Positions 27,862 to 36,008 of a stretch of 64,000 bases of DNA are shown here, piece by piece. The notes beneath the pieces were generated by a model that was given only the letters and a program-made list of their open reading frames with translations, was not told the origin of the DNA and did no database searches. Location: NCBI RefSeq assembly GCF_900102695.1, contig NZ_FMVW01000002.1, positions 310,001-374,000 on the forward strand. Reading direction: 5' to 3'. The translations under genes and the position numbers were made by a program. The stretch is from Afifella marina DSM 2698 (GTDB lineage Bacteria; Pseudomonadota; Alphaproteobacteria; Rhizobiales; Afifellaceae). Numbering within the stretch: position 1 is the stretch's first letter; every line of letters starts with the position of its first letter.

Positions 27862-27935
27862 GCGAATGAACGGGCCGAAGCGCGGGGGCGCCGGTTTGGA
27901 AAGCACTGCTGCGCATGCGAGCGAACGGCCGGTTC

Positions 27936-28178
27936 TCAGCCCTTCACGTAGCACGTGTTTTTAACGTAGCAGGTATCCTTCACGTAACAGGTGTCCTTCA
28001 CGTAACAGGTGTCCTTCACGTAACAGGTGTCCTTCACGTAGCAGGGATCTTTGACGTAGCAGCTCGCGCGGACATGAAGGTCATCCGCCTCCGCAGCCGG
28101 TTGCGATGGCCCCGGTTCCGCGATCTGCTCCCGCCTGTGGCTTCGGCCATAGGCGCTCAGCGTGTAGGTCTTCTTCAT
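27936..28178 (-). CDS. Candidate RiPP precursor with seven CYVK repeats
   Basis: 80 residues, translated from an ATG with a near-perfect ribosome site (AAGGAG, spacing 5). The leader (residues 1-39) begins MKKTYTLSAYGR and is followed by polar and acidic residues. The C-terminal half is seven CYVK units exactly six residues apart (Cys at 40, 46, 52, 58, 64, 70 and 76), with linkers DP, four DT, NT, and a final G before the stop. Such repeats next to radical SAM/SPASM genes are typical of peptides modified after translation. The first 98 bases overlap the 3' end of the second radical SAM gene in another frame. I do not recognise the repeat as a named RiPP class. Confidence 0.82.
   Translation of the reverse strand: MKKTYTLSAYGRSHRREQIAEPGPSQPAAEADDLHVRASCYVKDPCYVKDTCYVKDTCYVKDTCYVKDTCYVKNTCYVKG
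27939..28061 (-). repeat. 18-bp tandem repeat array encoding the CYVKDT core
   Basis: Seven units with an 18-base period (the last truncated). Three central units are identical at DNA level (TGT TAC GTG AAG GAC ACC); the flanking units differ by a few bases. The near-identity suggests recent expansion or gene conversion, while the frame and the Cys-Tyr-Val-Lys residues are fully kept. Confidence 0.92.
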
Positions 28179-29187
28179 CGTGGCTCCTTCGTTCGGCTGT
28201 GGCCAGCGGCTTGAAGGCGAGACAGCCGCCCTGGCAGATATCGAGGGTGCGCCATTTGCAGGTCTCACACGCCTTCCGGGTCGGGACCTCCCAGCGCAGC
28301 GTTTGGACCGTCTCTTCGATCGTCTCGACGATTTCCTTGGCGTCCGCATAACCGTCGATGCGGCCGAAGCTCAGATGCTTCAAAGGCCCGCAATAAAAAA
28401 GCTGAAGGCCGGGCGTCACGTCGATGGCGCCGGGGCAGGCGAAGGACAGGAATATCCCGGCCTCTTTCAGGCGTGCCAGACGCTCGTTGTCGACCGCGCA
28501 GACGGGAAGGCAGCAATCCGTGTTGAGGGCGATGCCGTCCTTCTGGCAGCGTTCGGCGATCTTTTCGAAGAGCGGCATCATCGCGGGCAGCGCCTCAAAG
28601 CCGACATGGGTGTTGGTTGCCGCGGAATTGGGTTTGGCGACGTCGACCCGCAGATGCCGCGCGCCATAGCGTTCCAGGAGATCGAAGACGAAGTCGACCT
28701 CCTGATCGGGCGCGAAGAGGTTGAGGCTGAGGCTGAACGGTTCACGCCCGCGGCCGCGGGCGATGATGTCGAGATTGGCGTTGAGCCGGCGCCACAGGCG
28801 CCCGCGATAGCTCAACGGATGGTTGATATTGAGCATCAGTCCGCAGGGCGTTTCGCCGAGGAATTCGGCGATCTGAGGCTCGAAGATGCCGTTGGAGAAA
28901 ACGTTGACGGGCAGCGGCGCACCGTTCGGCAGAGCGAATTCGCGCGAGCGGGCGATTGCAAGGAGCTCACGAAAGCGCGGGTGCAGCGTCGGTTCGCCGC
29001 CGAGCAGGTTGACGCTGTCGCGAAGCCCCGTGGCGACGAAATCCCGCCCGTAACGCAGGGCGAGGCGGAAATTCTCTTCAGAGATGATGTCGTGACCGCC
29101 GCGCTCCGCCGGGCGGGCATTCAGGCTGCCGGCGAAGAAGCAATAGGCGCAGGTGAGGTTGCAGCGTTCGATGAGGAGGAGGTTCAT
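28081..29187 (-). CDS. Radical SAM protein with C-terminal auxiliary cluster, RiPP maturase candidate
   Basis: 368 residues from the ATG at 29187, which overlaps the upstream maturase stop (ATGA). The radical SAM motif CxxxCxxC is near the N-terminus (C9, C13, C16 in CNLTCAYC), followed by the GGEP-type SAM motif (LLGGEPTLHP). Six C-terminal cysteines (C251, C266, C307, C310, C318, C322; pattern C-x2-C-x7-C-x3-C) resemble SPASM/twitch cluster ligands. The last 32 codons overlap the precursor gene. The short start with no N-terminal extension suggests it relies on a partner for peptide recognition. Exact chemistry is unknown. Confidence 0.85.
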   Translation of the reverse strand: MNLLLIERCNLTCAYCFFAGSLNARPAERGGHDIISEENFRLALRYGRDFVATGLRDSVNLLGGEPTLHPRFRELLAIARSREFALPNGAPLPVNVFSNGIFEPQIAEFLGETPCGLMLNINHPLSYRGRLWRRLNANLDIIARGRGREPFSLSLNLFAPDQEVDFVFDLLERYGARHLRVDVAKPNSAATNTHVGFEALPAMMPLFEKIAERCQKDGIALNTDCCLPVCAVDNERLARLKEAGIFLSFACPGAIDVTPGLQLFYCGPLKHLSFGRIDGYADAKEIVETIEETVQTLRWEVPTRKACETCKWRTLDICQGGCLAFKPLATAERRSHDEEDLHAERLWPKPQAGADRGTGAIATGCGGG

Positions 29188-30935
29188 GCCAACACCTCGC
29201 CGAAGAGGGCCGTGCAATAGCGCCTGAAAAGCGATCCCTGGGGTTCGTCGATGAAGCGCCAGAAGAGCTCTTCCACCAATTCGCGGCTGAAGCGGCATCG
29301 TTCGGTCCCGCGCGCGGGATCGGAATCGACGAGGACGGAGACGCCGATATTGGTGCAGCCGTAATGGGCGAGGCTTGCGGCGGGACACGAGCCGCCGCAG
29401 AAGGCGAGGATGGGGCAGGCGGCGCAGGAAACCGCGTTGCCGGCCTCCGCGGCACAGGCGTTCGGATGCTCGCAGAAAAGATCGGGATCATAAAAGCTCG
29501 TCACCTGCGGGCAGGTCTGTTCCAGCGGTGCGTCGAGCAGACGCCGCGTGCAGTCCGGGGCGGCGACATCGCCGATGAGATAGCGGTCGATGAGGTCGCG
29601 GTGACAGGCAAAAGCGCGGCCCGTCGGATCGACGGCGAAATAGATGTCGCCCATGCCGCAGGTCTGGCGTTCGCCGCCGCGGGCCACGCGGTGAAGGAGC
29701 GAGGTGACGGGTCCGAAATCGAAGATGCGGCCCGTCCAGTCATAGAGGTTCAGCACCGTCTCGAAGGCGTCGAGATATTCCCGCTTCAAGATTGCCGGAT
29801 CCGGTGCTGCGACGCCGGCAACCCGTCTGCCATGGGCGACGTCCTGCATGGGGATGAAGGAGGCGGCGCTCAGCCCCCAGGCGGCATATTTCTCGATCGA
29901 TCGGCGCACGGCGCTCTGGTTGTGATCGCTCACCGTGGCGCGCAGGCCGACGCGCACGCCGGCATCGAGGAGCCGCCGCAGCCCGTTCTCGACCGTCTTG
30001 CCGCTCTTTGAATGGTGGCCGGGGAAGGGGCGCTGCCAGTCGTTCACCTCCACAGGCGGATCGAAGGAGAGCGCGACACGAACATCGTAGGCTTTGAAGA
30101 AGGCGATGAGATCGTCGTCGATCTGCGTGCCGTTGTCGTCGATCGCGAAGCGGATGAAGATCTTTTCGCGGGCGGCATAGGCGCTGAGGTATGCGGCCGC
30201 GTGACAAAGGAAGTCGCGCACCTTGCCCTTCAACGATGGCTGGCCCCCGAAGAACACGACGTTGAGGCATCCAATGCCCCAGCGCTGGCGGATGTAATCG
30301 ACAAATGTGCGGGCGAAGGCCGCAAGCGTCGCCTCCGACATGACGCCGACGGCTTTTTCGGACGGCTCGGCCGGCGCGTTATCCATCACATGGCAGTACC
30401 GGCAGCGCAGATTGCAGGCGTCGGTGATGAGGAGCGACACTTCCACGAAGGGGGCCGAATCCGGTGGAGCGAAGGTCGACCAGGGCCTGGTGCCGTCGCG
30501 ACGGAAGATCTCCAGCTTCTCGTCCAGGTCCTGGCGGAAGGCGGTTTCGCGCGCCCGCATCGCCGCGTCGTAGCCGCGGCGCACTTGGCGGATGCAGTCT
30601 GCGGCCGGCTCGGGCGGGGCGAAGAAACGCTCCTCCTCGAACGCGGTGAGATAATCCTCCGCCTTTCTCGGGACGGCGGCACGGAACGCCTCCTCGTCGA
30701 GGCCCCGTCTGAGCGCAAGGACGTCGCTCTCGTCGGCGTCGAAGACGAGGTAGCGGGAAACCGGCACTTCGCAATCGTTGAACAGCGCAAAGCGGCCCGT
30801 GCGAAAATCCCGGATGGCTTTGACGCCGGGCGCGAAGACGAGCCGGCGCGGACTGGCGCCACCCGGAAAGGCGACAGCTGGGGAGAGGGCGGCAGTGGAG
30901 GCAGTGCCGCGAGAGGCCGCAAGCGTTTTATCCAT
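29184..30935 (-). CDS. Radical SAM/SPASM peptide maturase
   Basis: 583 residues. A long N-terminal region (residues 1-165, containing FRTGRFALFNDCEVPVSRYLVF) could hold a peptide-recognition fold; this is inference. The radical SAM core has C174, C178 and C181 in CNLRCRYC, then FFGGQPSL. The SPASM region has C426 (TCGMGD), C444 (GRAFACHRD), C504, C507, C513, C517 and C527, enough for two auxiliary 4Fe-4S clusters, with the typical AFCGGSCPAA. Enzymes of this type install thioether or carbon-carbon links in peptides. The ATG overlaps the end of the glycosidase gene by eight bases and its stop overlaps the next gene. Confidence 0.92.
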   Translation of the reverse strand: MDKTLAASRGTASTAALSPAVAFPGGASPRRLVFAPGVKAIRDFRTGRFALFNDCEVPVSRYLVFDADESDVLALRRGLDEEAFRAAVPRKAEDYLTAFEEERFFAPPEPAADCIRQVRRGYDAAMRARETAFRQDLDEKLEIFRRDGTRPWSTFAPPDSAPFVEVSLLITDACNLRCRYCHVMDNAPAEPSEKAVGVMSEATLAAFARTFVDYIRQRWGIGCLNVVFFGGQPSLKGKVRDFLCHAAAYLSAYAAREKIFIRFAIDDNGTQIDDDLIAFFKAYDVRVALSFDPPVEVNDWQRPFPGHHSKSGKTVENGLRRLLDAGVRVGLRATVSDHNQSAVRRSIEKYAAWGLSAASFIPMQDVAHGRRVAGVAAPDPAILKREYLDAFETVLNLYDWTGRIFDFGPVTSLLHRVARGGERQTCGMGDIYFAVDPTGRAFACHRDLIDRYLIGDVAAPDCTRRLLDAPLEQTCPQVTSFYDPDLFCEHPNACAAEAGNAVSCAACPILAFCGGSCPAASLAHYGCTNIGVSVLVDSDPARGTERCRFSRELVEELFWRFIDEPQGSLFRRYCTALFGEVLA

Positions 30936-31665
30936 AACCGATCACCCAGCAGGGGATGGAGCTGTCATTGCCCCCTTTCACGAGGACCTTGTCGTTGACG
31001 GCAAGCGAGGTGGAGCCGCCCCCGTCGAGGAAGACCGCGTCGGTGACGCCTCTCGCCTGCATGGCGTCCGCCATTTCGGCGGGCCTCATGCCCTTATGGG
31101 CGGGGGTTTCCTTTTCGGTTGCGACGAAGACGAGAAGCCGGCCGGATGTGTCGATGCCGAGCGCCGGCCGCGAGGTTTTGCGGATCGCATCGTCGAGGAA
31201 GAACTGGCCGGAATTGTCTTTCAGCGTCGCGCTACCGGCGACATTCTTGCCACCGGAGAGCAGACGCCCGAGACCGCCCAAAGCTGCGTGGTAGGTGGCG
31301 CGGTAGCTGGCTTCGAGGTCTTTGGGGGCCTCCGGGAGCAGGGCGCGCTCATAGATCGTCGGCTGGTCGAAGAGGGTGATGGCGAAGCCGAAGCGTTTTC
31401 TCGCTTTCGGTTCTGAGGTGAGATGGAGATGGCCGGAAAGCGTCAGGACGTCTCCGAGAAGCCGACCGGCGTAGAAGAAGGTGCCGTTGATGGCGAAACT
31501 CTTGCCGGTCTTCGCCTTGCGATGCGCGAGGGCTGCGGCCGAGGCGATGCCGCCCCTGCCGACATGCACGTCGATCTTGAAGCTGGCACCCGGCTTGTCG
31601 ATCCAGAGGAGGTGGCCGGTTTCCGGGATGTGGGAATGATCGAGCATCTTTTGCACCTCACTCAC
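30928..31665 (-). CDS. Phosphodiester glycosidase (NAGPA) fold protein
   Basis: 245 residues with the NAGPA-domain hallmarks: FAINGTFF, RPALGIDTSGRLLVFVA, and GVTDAVFLDGGGSTSLAVND near the C-terminus. Known members (for example the uncovering enzyme) remove N-acetylglucosamine from a phosphodiester; many bacterial members are uncharacterised. No signal peptide is seen, so it should act in the cytosol, unlike most relatives. It overlaps both neighbours in the RiPP-like operon (ATGA with the upstream gene), implying a role in the same pathway. Confidence 0.88.
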   Translation of the reverse strand: MSEVQKMLDHSHIPETGHLLWIDKPGASFKIDVHVGRGGIASAAALAHRKAKTGKSFAINGTFFYAGRLLGDVLTLSGHLHLTSEPKARKRFGFAITLFDQPTIYERALLPEAPKDLEASYRATYHAALGGLGRLLSGGKNVAGSATLKDNSGQFFLDDAIRKTSRPALGIDTSGRLLVFVATEKETPAHKGMRPAEMADAMQARGVTDAVFLDGGGSTSLAVNDKVLVKGGNDSSIPCWVIGYG

Positions 31666-32060
31666 TCTTTGGGCAGGGTGGCGAGCATCCGGCGATAGCG
31701 GTCCGCCAGCGCTCTCCAGGCTGACTGGTCACCCTCCTCGTGGACGACATGGAAGGTGGCGATCTCGGTAAACTGGCGCACCAGATCGCGGCAGAGCGGC
31801 TTTGCATCCTTCAGATCGTGCCGGAGGAGGTTGGCGATCTCGTCGTAGAACTGTGTGAGGGCGACGACTTTTCCGGCGTCATCTTGCCGGCCGAGGGCGT
31901 TCATCAGCTCCTGGGTCTTGTCGGCGGCGACACTGCCCTGGGCGACGAAGTTGTTGATTTCACTTTGCGTCGCCGTGCCGGTAACGATCCTCGGATATGC
32001 GTCTTTTATCGCAAGAAGGATCTTGCAGGCATCCCGAAAGAGCGTCTGAGGCGCCGTCAT
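31662..32060 (-). CDS. Small helical protein, first gene of the RiPP-like operon
   Basis: 132 residues from the ATG at 32060 (GGAGGGA about six bases upstream), preferred over longer in-frame starts. Predicted mostly helical: LFRDACKILLAIKDAYPRI, SEINNFVAQGSVAADKTQELM, LTQFYDEIANLLRH, ALADRYRRMLATL. No family recognised. It may be a peptide carrier, regulator or partner of the maturases. Its stop overlaps the glycosidase start (ATGA). Confidence 0.75.
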   Translation of the reverse strand: MTAPQTLFRDACKILLAIKDAYPRIVTGTATQSEINNFVAQGSVAADKTQELMNALGRQDDAGKVVALTQFYDEIANLLRHDLKDAKPLCRDLVRQFTEIATFHVVHEEGDQSAWRALADRYRRMLATLPKE

Positions 32061-32613
32061 GGCGTCCCTCCCTCGATGAATTCTCATCGTTCAGGTCGAG
32101 CTCGTCTCTCTGGAAAGAGTAAAGTCTAACTTCGGACGCAAAGACGACTTTGCGGCGTGCTCGCATTGCCTGAAAATGTATCATAATTATTGTATTCGTT
32201 CATGTGTTTGCTGTTGCGGCCAGTCGCCGCGTTGGGGGCTGGTGCCTGCGGAGCCGCTCCCCGCAACTCCCCATCGCTTGAAAGGCGGCGGTGCGGCGGG
32301 CCCGTCGTCAGTGACCGCCATGAGTGACCGCCGTGAGTGACTCGAGCGGCCGGAGGCCGTGTGTCTGGCACGCTGTGAGACCGGGTGCCTCACGGACCGT
32401 GCGAACGCTCTCATCTTGTGCAATCGGGGATGTTGGCTTCGGCCGGAATCGGCCTTAAGCACGCGCGGGACCCGACGGGCTGCGCGGTCTGAACGAGATC
32501 GTGCGGTCGTCGGCGGGGGCGGGGGAACGCATGTCCCGCTCAAGCTGTCGTGCGCAGATCGCACTTGCATTCGTGACTGCGCTTGCATTCGAGAAAGAGG
32601 TTGAGCGACAGGA
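32061..32613. other. Divergent intergenic region upstream of the RiPP-like operon
   Basis: 553 bases with no gene. An AT-rich patch (about 32160-32210) on the minus-strand side, including TATGAT, is the likely operon promoter region. The palindrome listed separately lies between it and the first gene. The GNAT-side half is GC-rich with short repeats (GTGACCGCC at about 32309-32335; CTTGCATTCG at about 32560-32590). Confidence 0.45.
32137..32154. promoter_or_regulatory. Perfect palindrome upstream of the RiPP-like operon
   Basis: CGCAAAG-ACGA-CTTTGCG, a 7-bp inverted repeat with a 4-base spacer, 77 bases before the first start codon of the operon and just downstream of its AT-rich promoter region. 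It could be an operator or a 5' leader hairpin. Confidence 0.45.
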
Positions 32614-33075
32614 ATGTCTGGACTTTCTATCCGCCGAGCCAAACGGGGTGATCTCGCGGCGTTGATCGCCATCTTTGCGGCCGACGACGTTGGTGGCCAT
32701 GGCGATACGCTGCATCCTGCGGCCTTGCCGTCCTACCAGAAGGCGTTCGAGGAGCTGGCCGACAGCCCGGACGAATGTCTTTACGTTGCCGAACAAGACG
32801 GTGAAGTGGTCGGCACCTTTCAGCTCGGATTTCGCTATTCGCTGCCCGATCGCGGTGCCCTGAAAGCCACGCTCGAAGCCGTGCAGGTGCGCCCCGCCGA
32901 GCGGGGGCAGGGGATCGGCGGCAAGCTCGTGCGCTTTGCCATCGCCGAGGCGCGGCGCAAGGGCGCGCATTCGCTCTCCCTCACGTCGAACAACGCCCGC
33001 CGCGACGCGCACCGCTTCTATGAGCGCCTCGGGTTTCAGAACACGCATCGCGGCTACAAGCTTTTTCTGGACTGA
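32614..33075 (+). CDS. GNAT-family N-acetyltransferase
   Basis: 153 residues: acetyl-CoA motif LEAVQVRPAERGQGIGGKLVRFAI and the C-terminal YERLGFQNTHRGYKLFL. AGGA lies just upstream of the ATG. It is transcribed divergently from the RiPP-like operon and followed by guaA after 58 bases. The substrate is unknown, and there is no sign that it acts on the RiPP. Confidence 0.9.
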   Translation: MSGLSIRRAKRGDLAALIAIFAADDVGGHGDTLHPAALPSYQKAFEELADSPDECLYVAEQDGEVVGTFQLGFRYSLPDRGALKATLEAVQVRPAERGQGIGGKLVRFAIAEARRKGAHSLSLTSNNARRDAHRFYERLGFQNTHRGYKLFLD

Positions 33076-33133
33076 GGCCTTCTCCGGCGATTGGGTTATT
33101 GAGCTCGCGCGCACATGCGCCTAAAGGCGTGCC

Positions 33134-34717
33134 ATGAAAGAGCATCCCTCCGAACAGCACGATACGCTGCTCATCATCGACTTCGGCTCGCAGGTCACCC
33201 AGCTCATTGCGCGGCGGGTGCGCGAAGCCGGCGTCTATTCCGAAGTCGTGCCCTTCCAGAAGGCCGAAGAGGCGCTTAAGCGGCTCAATCCCCGTGGCAT
33301 CATCCTTTCGGGCAGTCCGGCGAGCACGACGGAAATCGACACGCCGCGCGCGCCGCAGGCGATCTTCGAGGCCGGCCTGCCGGTGCTCGGCATCTGCTAT
33401 GGCGAGCAGACGATCTGCCGGCAGCTCGGCGGCGAGGTGGAGCTTTCCGACCATCGCGAATTCGGCCGCGCCTTCGTCGAGGTGAAAGAGGCCTCGCCGC
33501 TCTTTGAGGGCGTGTGGGACAAAGGCTCGCGCTACCAGGTGTGGATGAGCCACGGCGACAAGGTGACGGCCATCCCTGAGGGCTTTCGCGTCATCGCCGC
33601 CTCAAGCGGGGCGCCCTTTGCCGCGATCTCCGATGAAAGCCGCAAGATCTACGGCGTGCAGTTTCATCCCGAAGTGGTGCACACGCCGGACGGGGCGCGG
33701 CTGATTGCGAATTTCGCGCACAAGGTCGTGGGCCTCAAAGGCGACTGGTCGATGGCGGCCTTCCGCGAAGAAGCGATCTCCCGCATCCGCGAGGATGTGG
33801 GCTCCGGCCGTGTCATCTGCGGGCTTTCCGGCGGCGTCGATTCCTCGGTCGCGGCGGTTCTCCTGCACGAGGCGATCGGTGATCAGCTCACCTGCATCTT
33901 CGTCGATCACGGGCTGATGCGCTTGGGCGAGGGCGAGGAAGTCGTTTCTCTCTTCCGCGACCATTACAATATCCCGCTCGTGCATGTGCGCGCCGAGGAC
34001 ATCTTCCTCTCCGCACTCGAAGGCGAGGCGGACCCGGAGACGAAGCGCAAGACGATCGGGCGCCTCTTCATCGAGACCTTTGAAGCCGAGGCGGAGAAGC
34101 TTGCCGCCGACGGGCGCAAGGCGCCGGAATTTCTGGCGCAGGGCACGCTCTATCCGGACGTCATCGAATCCGTTTCCTTCACCGGCGGGCCTTCGGTGAC
34201 GATCAAATCGCACCACAATGTCGGCGGCCTGCCGGAGCGGATGAACCTCAAGCTCGTCGAGCCGCTGCGTATGCTCTTCAAGGACGAGGTGAGGGCGCTC
34301 GGGCGTGAGCTTGGACTGCCGGAGAGCTTTGTGGGGCGCCATCCTTTCCCGGGGCCGGGGCTCGCCATCCGCTGCCCGGGCGGCGTGACGCGCGACAAGC
34401 TCGACATCCTGAGGAAGGCCGATGCGATCTATCTCGACGAGATCCGCAAGGCCGGGCTCTATGATGCGATCTGGCAGGCCTTTGCCGTGCTTTTGCCGGT
34501 GCAGACCGTCGGCGTGATGGGCGATGCGCGCACCTATGATTTCGTCTGCGCGCTCCGCGCCGTCACCTCGGTCGACGGCATGACGGCCGACTTCTTCCAC
34601 TTCGACATGGACTTTCTGGGCGCGGCCGCAACGCGCATCATCAACGAGGTGAAAGGCATCAACCGCGTCGTCTACGACGTGACCTCGAAGCCGCCGGGAA
34701 CCATCGAGTGGGAGTGA
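33134..34717 (+). CDS. guaA: GMP synthase (glutamine-hydrolysing)
   Basis: Converts XMP to GMP. It is 527 residues. The class-I glutaminase domain has nucleophile C88 in LGICYGEQT and the His-Glu of GVQFHPEV. The ATP-pyrophosphatase domain has the P-loop [12 protein letters not shown] and [11 protein letters not shown]; the dimerisation domain ends in the conserved PPGTIEWE. The 3' end of guaA is a well-known integration site for genomic islands. Confidence 0.98.
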   Translation: MKEHPSEQHDTLLIIDFGSQVTQLIARRVREAGVYSEVVPFQKAEEALKRLNPRGIILSGSPASTTEIDTPRAPQAIFEAGLPVLGICYGEQTICRQLGGEVELSDHREFGRAFVEVKEASPLFEGVWDKGSRYQVWMSHGDKVTAIPEGFRVIAASSGAPFAAISDESRKIYGVQFHPEVVHTPDGARLIANFAHKVVGLKGDWSMAAFREEAISRIREDVGSGRVICGLSGGVDSSVAAVLLHEAIGDQLTCIFVDHGLMRLGEGEEVVSLFRDHYNIPLVHVRAEDIFLSALEGEADPETKRKTIGRLFIETFEAEAEKLAADGRKAPEFLAQGTLYPDVIESVSFTGGPSVTIKSHHNVGGLPERMNLKLVEPLRMLFKDEVRALGRELGLPESFVGRHPFPGPGLAIRCPGGVTRDKLDILRKADAIYLDEIRKAGLYDAIWQAFAVLLPVQTVGVMGDARTYDFVCALRAVTSVDGMTADFFHFDMDFLGAAATRIINEVKGINRVVYDVTSKPPGTIEWE

Positions 34718-35060
34718 GGGGTAACCCGAGCAAGAAGACAGAGCGGCACAGGATATTTTTTTAATTATCCATAGCACGATCCCAATCGCCCTGACCGTTT
34801 TAGGCAACTCTCTGGGTCTTCGTGGTGTAGTGTCCGAGTTTCTGTGAGTTAGTGCTGCCGGCAGAAGTTTTTGGCAGTGTTTCCAGTAGTGTCTTTCAAT
34901 TGTAAATGAAAGCCCGAGGAGGCTGCCGCTAGCTGGAATGGCTGAAATTGACGCCAGTTTTCTGCCACTCAATGCGCTACTTTCCCTGTAATGTAAAGAT
35001 TAGAGGCGCTTTATTCTTTTGTGTTGAGCGTTTCGGTTCGCTCTGCGTCAGGGATTCTTA
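34718..35060. other. AT-rich region after guaA
   Basis: 343 bases between guaA and an AT-richer orphan gene. Base composition shifts sharply from the GC-rich guaA. No tRNA, integrase or clear terminator was seen. A perfect CTGCCGGCAG palindrome occurs at about 34855. The region may be foreign DNA or a decayed island edge. Confidence 0.45.
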
Positions 35061-36008
35061 ATGAGCGTTTGGCGCCCCGTGACAGACAATCTCTCGGGCT
35101 ATCTGTTTAGTCTGAGCGATTCACTTCGTCTCGCCGAGGCTCAAAATCCCGATATGTTGGTTTCAGTACACCGCGGTACAATGGTCCTCGCGAGTGATTA
35201 CTCTGGTCAACATAAGGAAGCGAGCCACGAAGCTTATTCCTTCCTTATTACGACTGATGAGGCGCTGATCCGCTGGCTGCCCTCCTTGAGTGAGTTTCGC
35301 GGACAATGGCTACCGGATGGCCGGCGCATTTCGTTCAAGAAACTCAATGAACCTGTCCGTTGGCGGGCGCTTCCAGCTTTTCTCGAAACGGTAAGCGAAC
35401 TAGAGGGCAATCTTATAACGATCCTTGTTGATAAGCGGGTAGGAAGTTTTATGTCGGGCGGTCCTGAAGCAACTGTAGAAGCGTTTCCTGACTGTTTTGA
35501 TGCTCGCATTAAGAAAGGAACGATAGAGAAGATGTTCCGCCTTGCGAGCTTTGTTGCCTTGATCTTGGCGGGATTTCGTCACCAGAAGCAGGTTTCGAAT
35601 TGGATAAGTGACCATGACGAAGCGCTTGATAGTCATGATAAGCGAGAAAAATTTGCGCGCTTGGCTACGTATCTTACATTTGGCCTTACAGGCTGGCGGC
35701 AGGCGGCCGATCATCTCTTCGCTACTACAGAGTCACATATGGCGCCCTATTGGTCGGAGGATGTGGCAGCGGTAGCAGACCTCGCCGCAGGCGCCTATTG
35801 TCAGTTGAGTGGCTATTTGCCTGCATTCGTGGGCAGGGAGACTTGGCGAATGAGACTGAATCCAAGCAGTATCGAAAATCGGCGTGCGAGTGCGATTGGC
35901 AATTGGCTGGCCGAAAGTCGAGGTTCCCTCAAGCATGCGCTACTTCGGTTGGAACAGGATAGCGAGGGTGAGGTTCGGGCATCGGCCCAGGCATTCGTTG
36001 GTCGTTAA
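35061..36008 (+). CDS. Orphan protein of unknown function, probably horizontally acquired
   Basis: 315 residues with no family I can name. An early beta-strand with VLASDYSGQHKEASHEAYSFLIT resembles the Asp-x-Ser-Gly entry of RNase H-like/DUF3800 proteins, but this is a weak resemblance. Codon usage (many TTT, CTT, AAA, GAT) is AT-richer than its neighbours. It is a single gene, flanked by guaA and by a noncoding region. AGGGA lies just before the ATG. Confidence 0.7.
   Translation: MSVWRPVTDNLSGYLFSLSDSLRLAEAQNPDMLVSVHRGTMVLASDYSGQHKEASHEAYSFLITTDEALIRWLPSLSEFRGQWLPDGRRISFKKLNEPVRWRALPAFLETVSELEGNLITILVDKRVGSFMSGGPEATVEAFPDCFDARIKKGTIEKMFRLASFVALILAGFRHQKQVSNWISDHDEALDSHDKREKFARLATYLTFGLTGWRQAADHLFATTESHMAPYWSEDVAAVADLAAGAYCQLSGYLPAFVGRETWRMRLNPSSIENRRASAIGNWLAESRGSLKHALLRLEQDSEGEVRASAQAFVGR

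Noticed and set aside
27939-28061. CRISPR-like array reading of the 18-bp repeats
   Set aside because: There are no spacers between repeats and the unit is in frame within a protein gene with a strong ribosome site.
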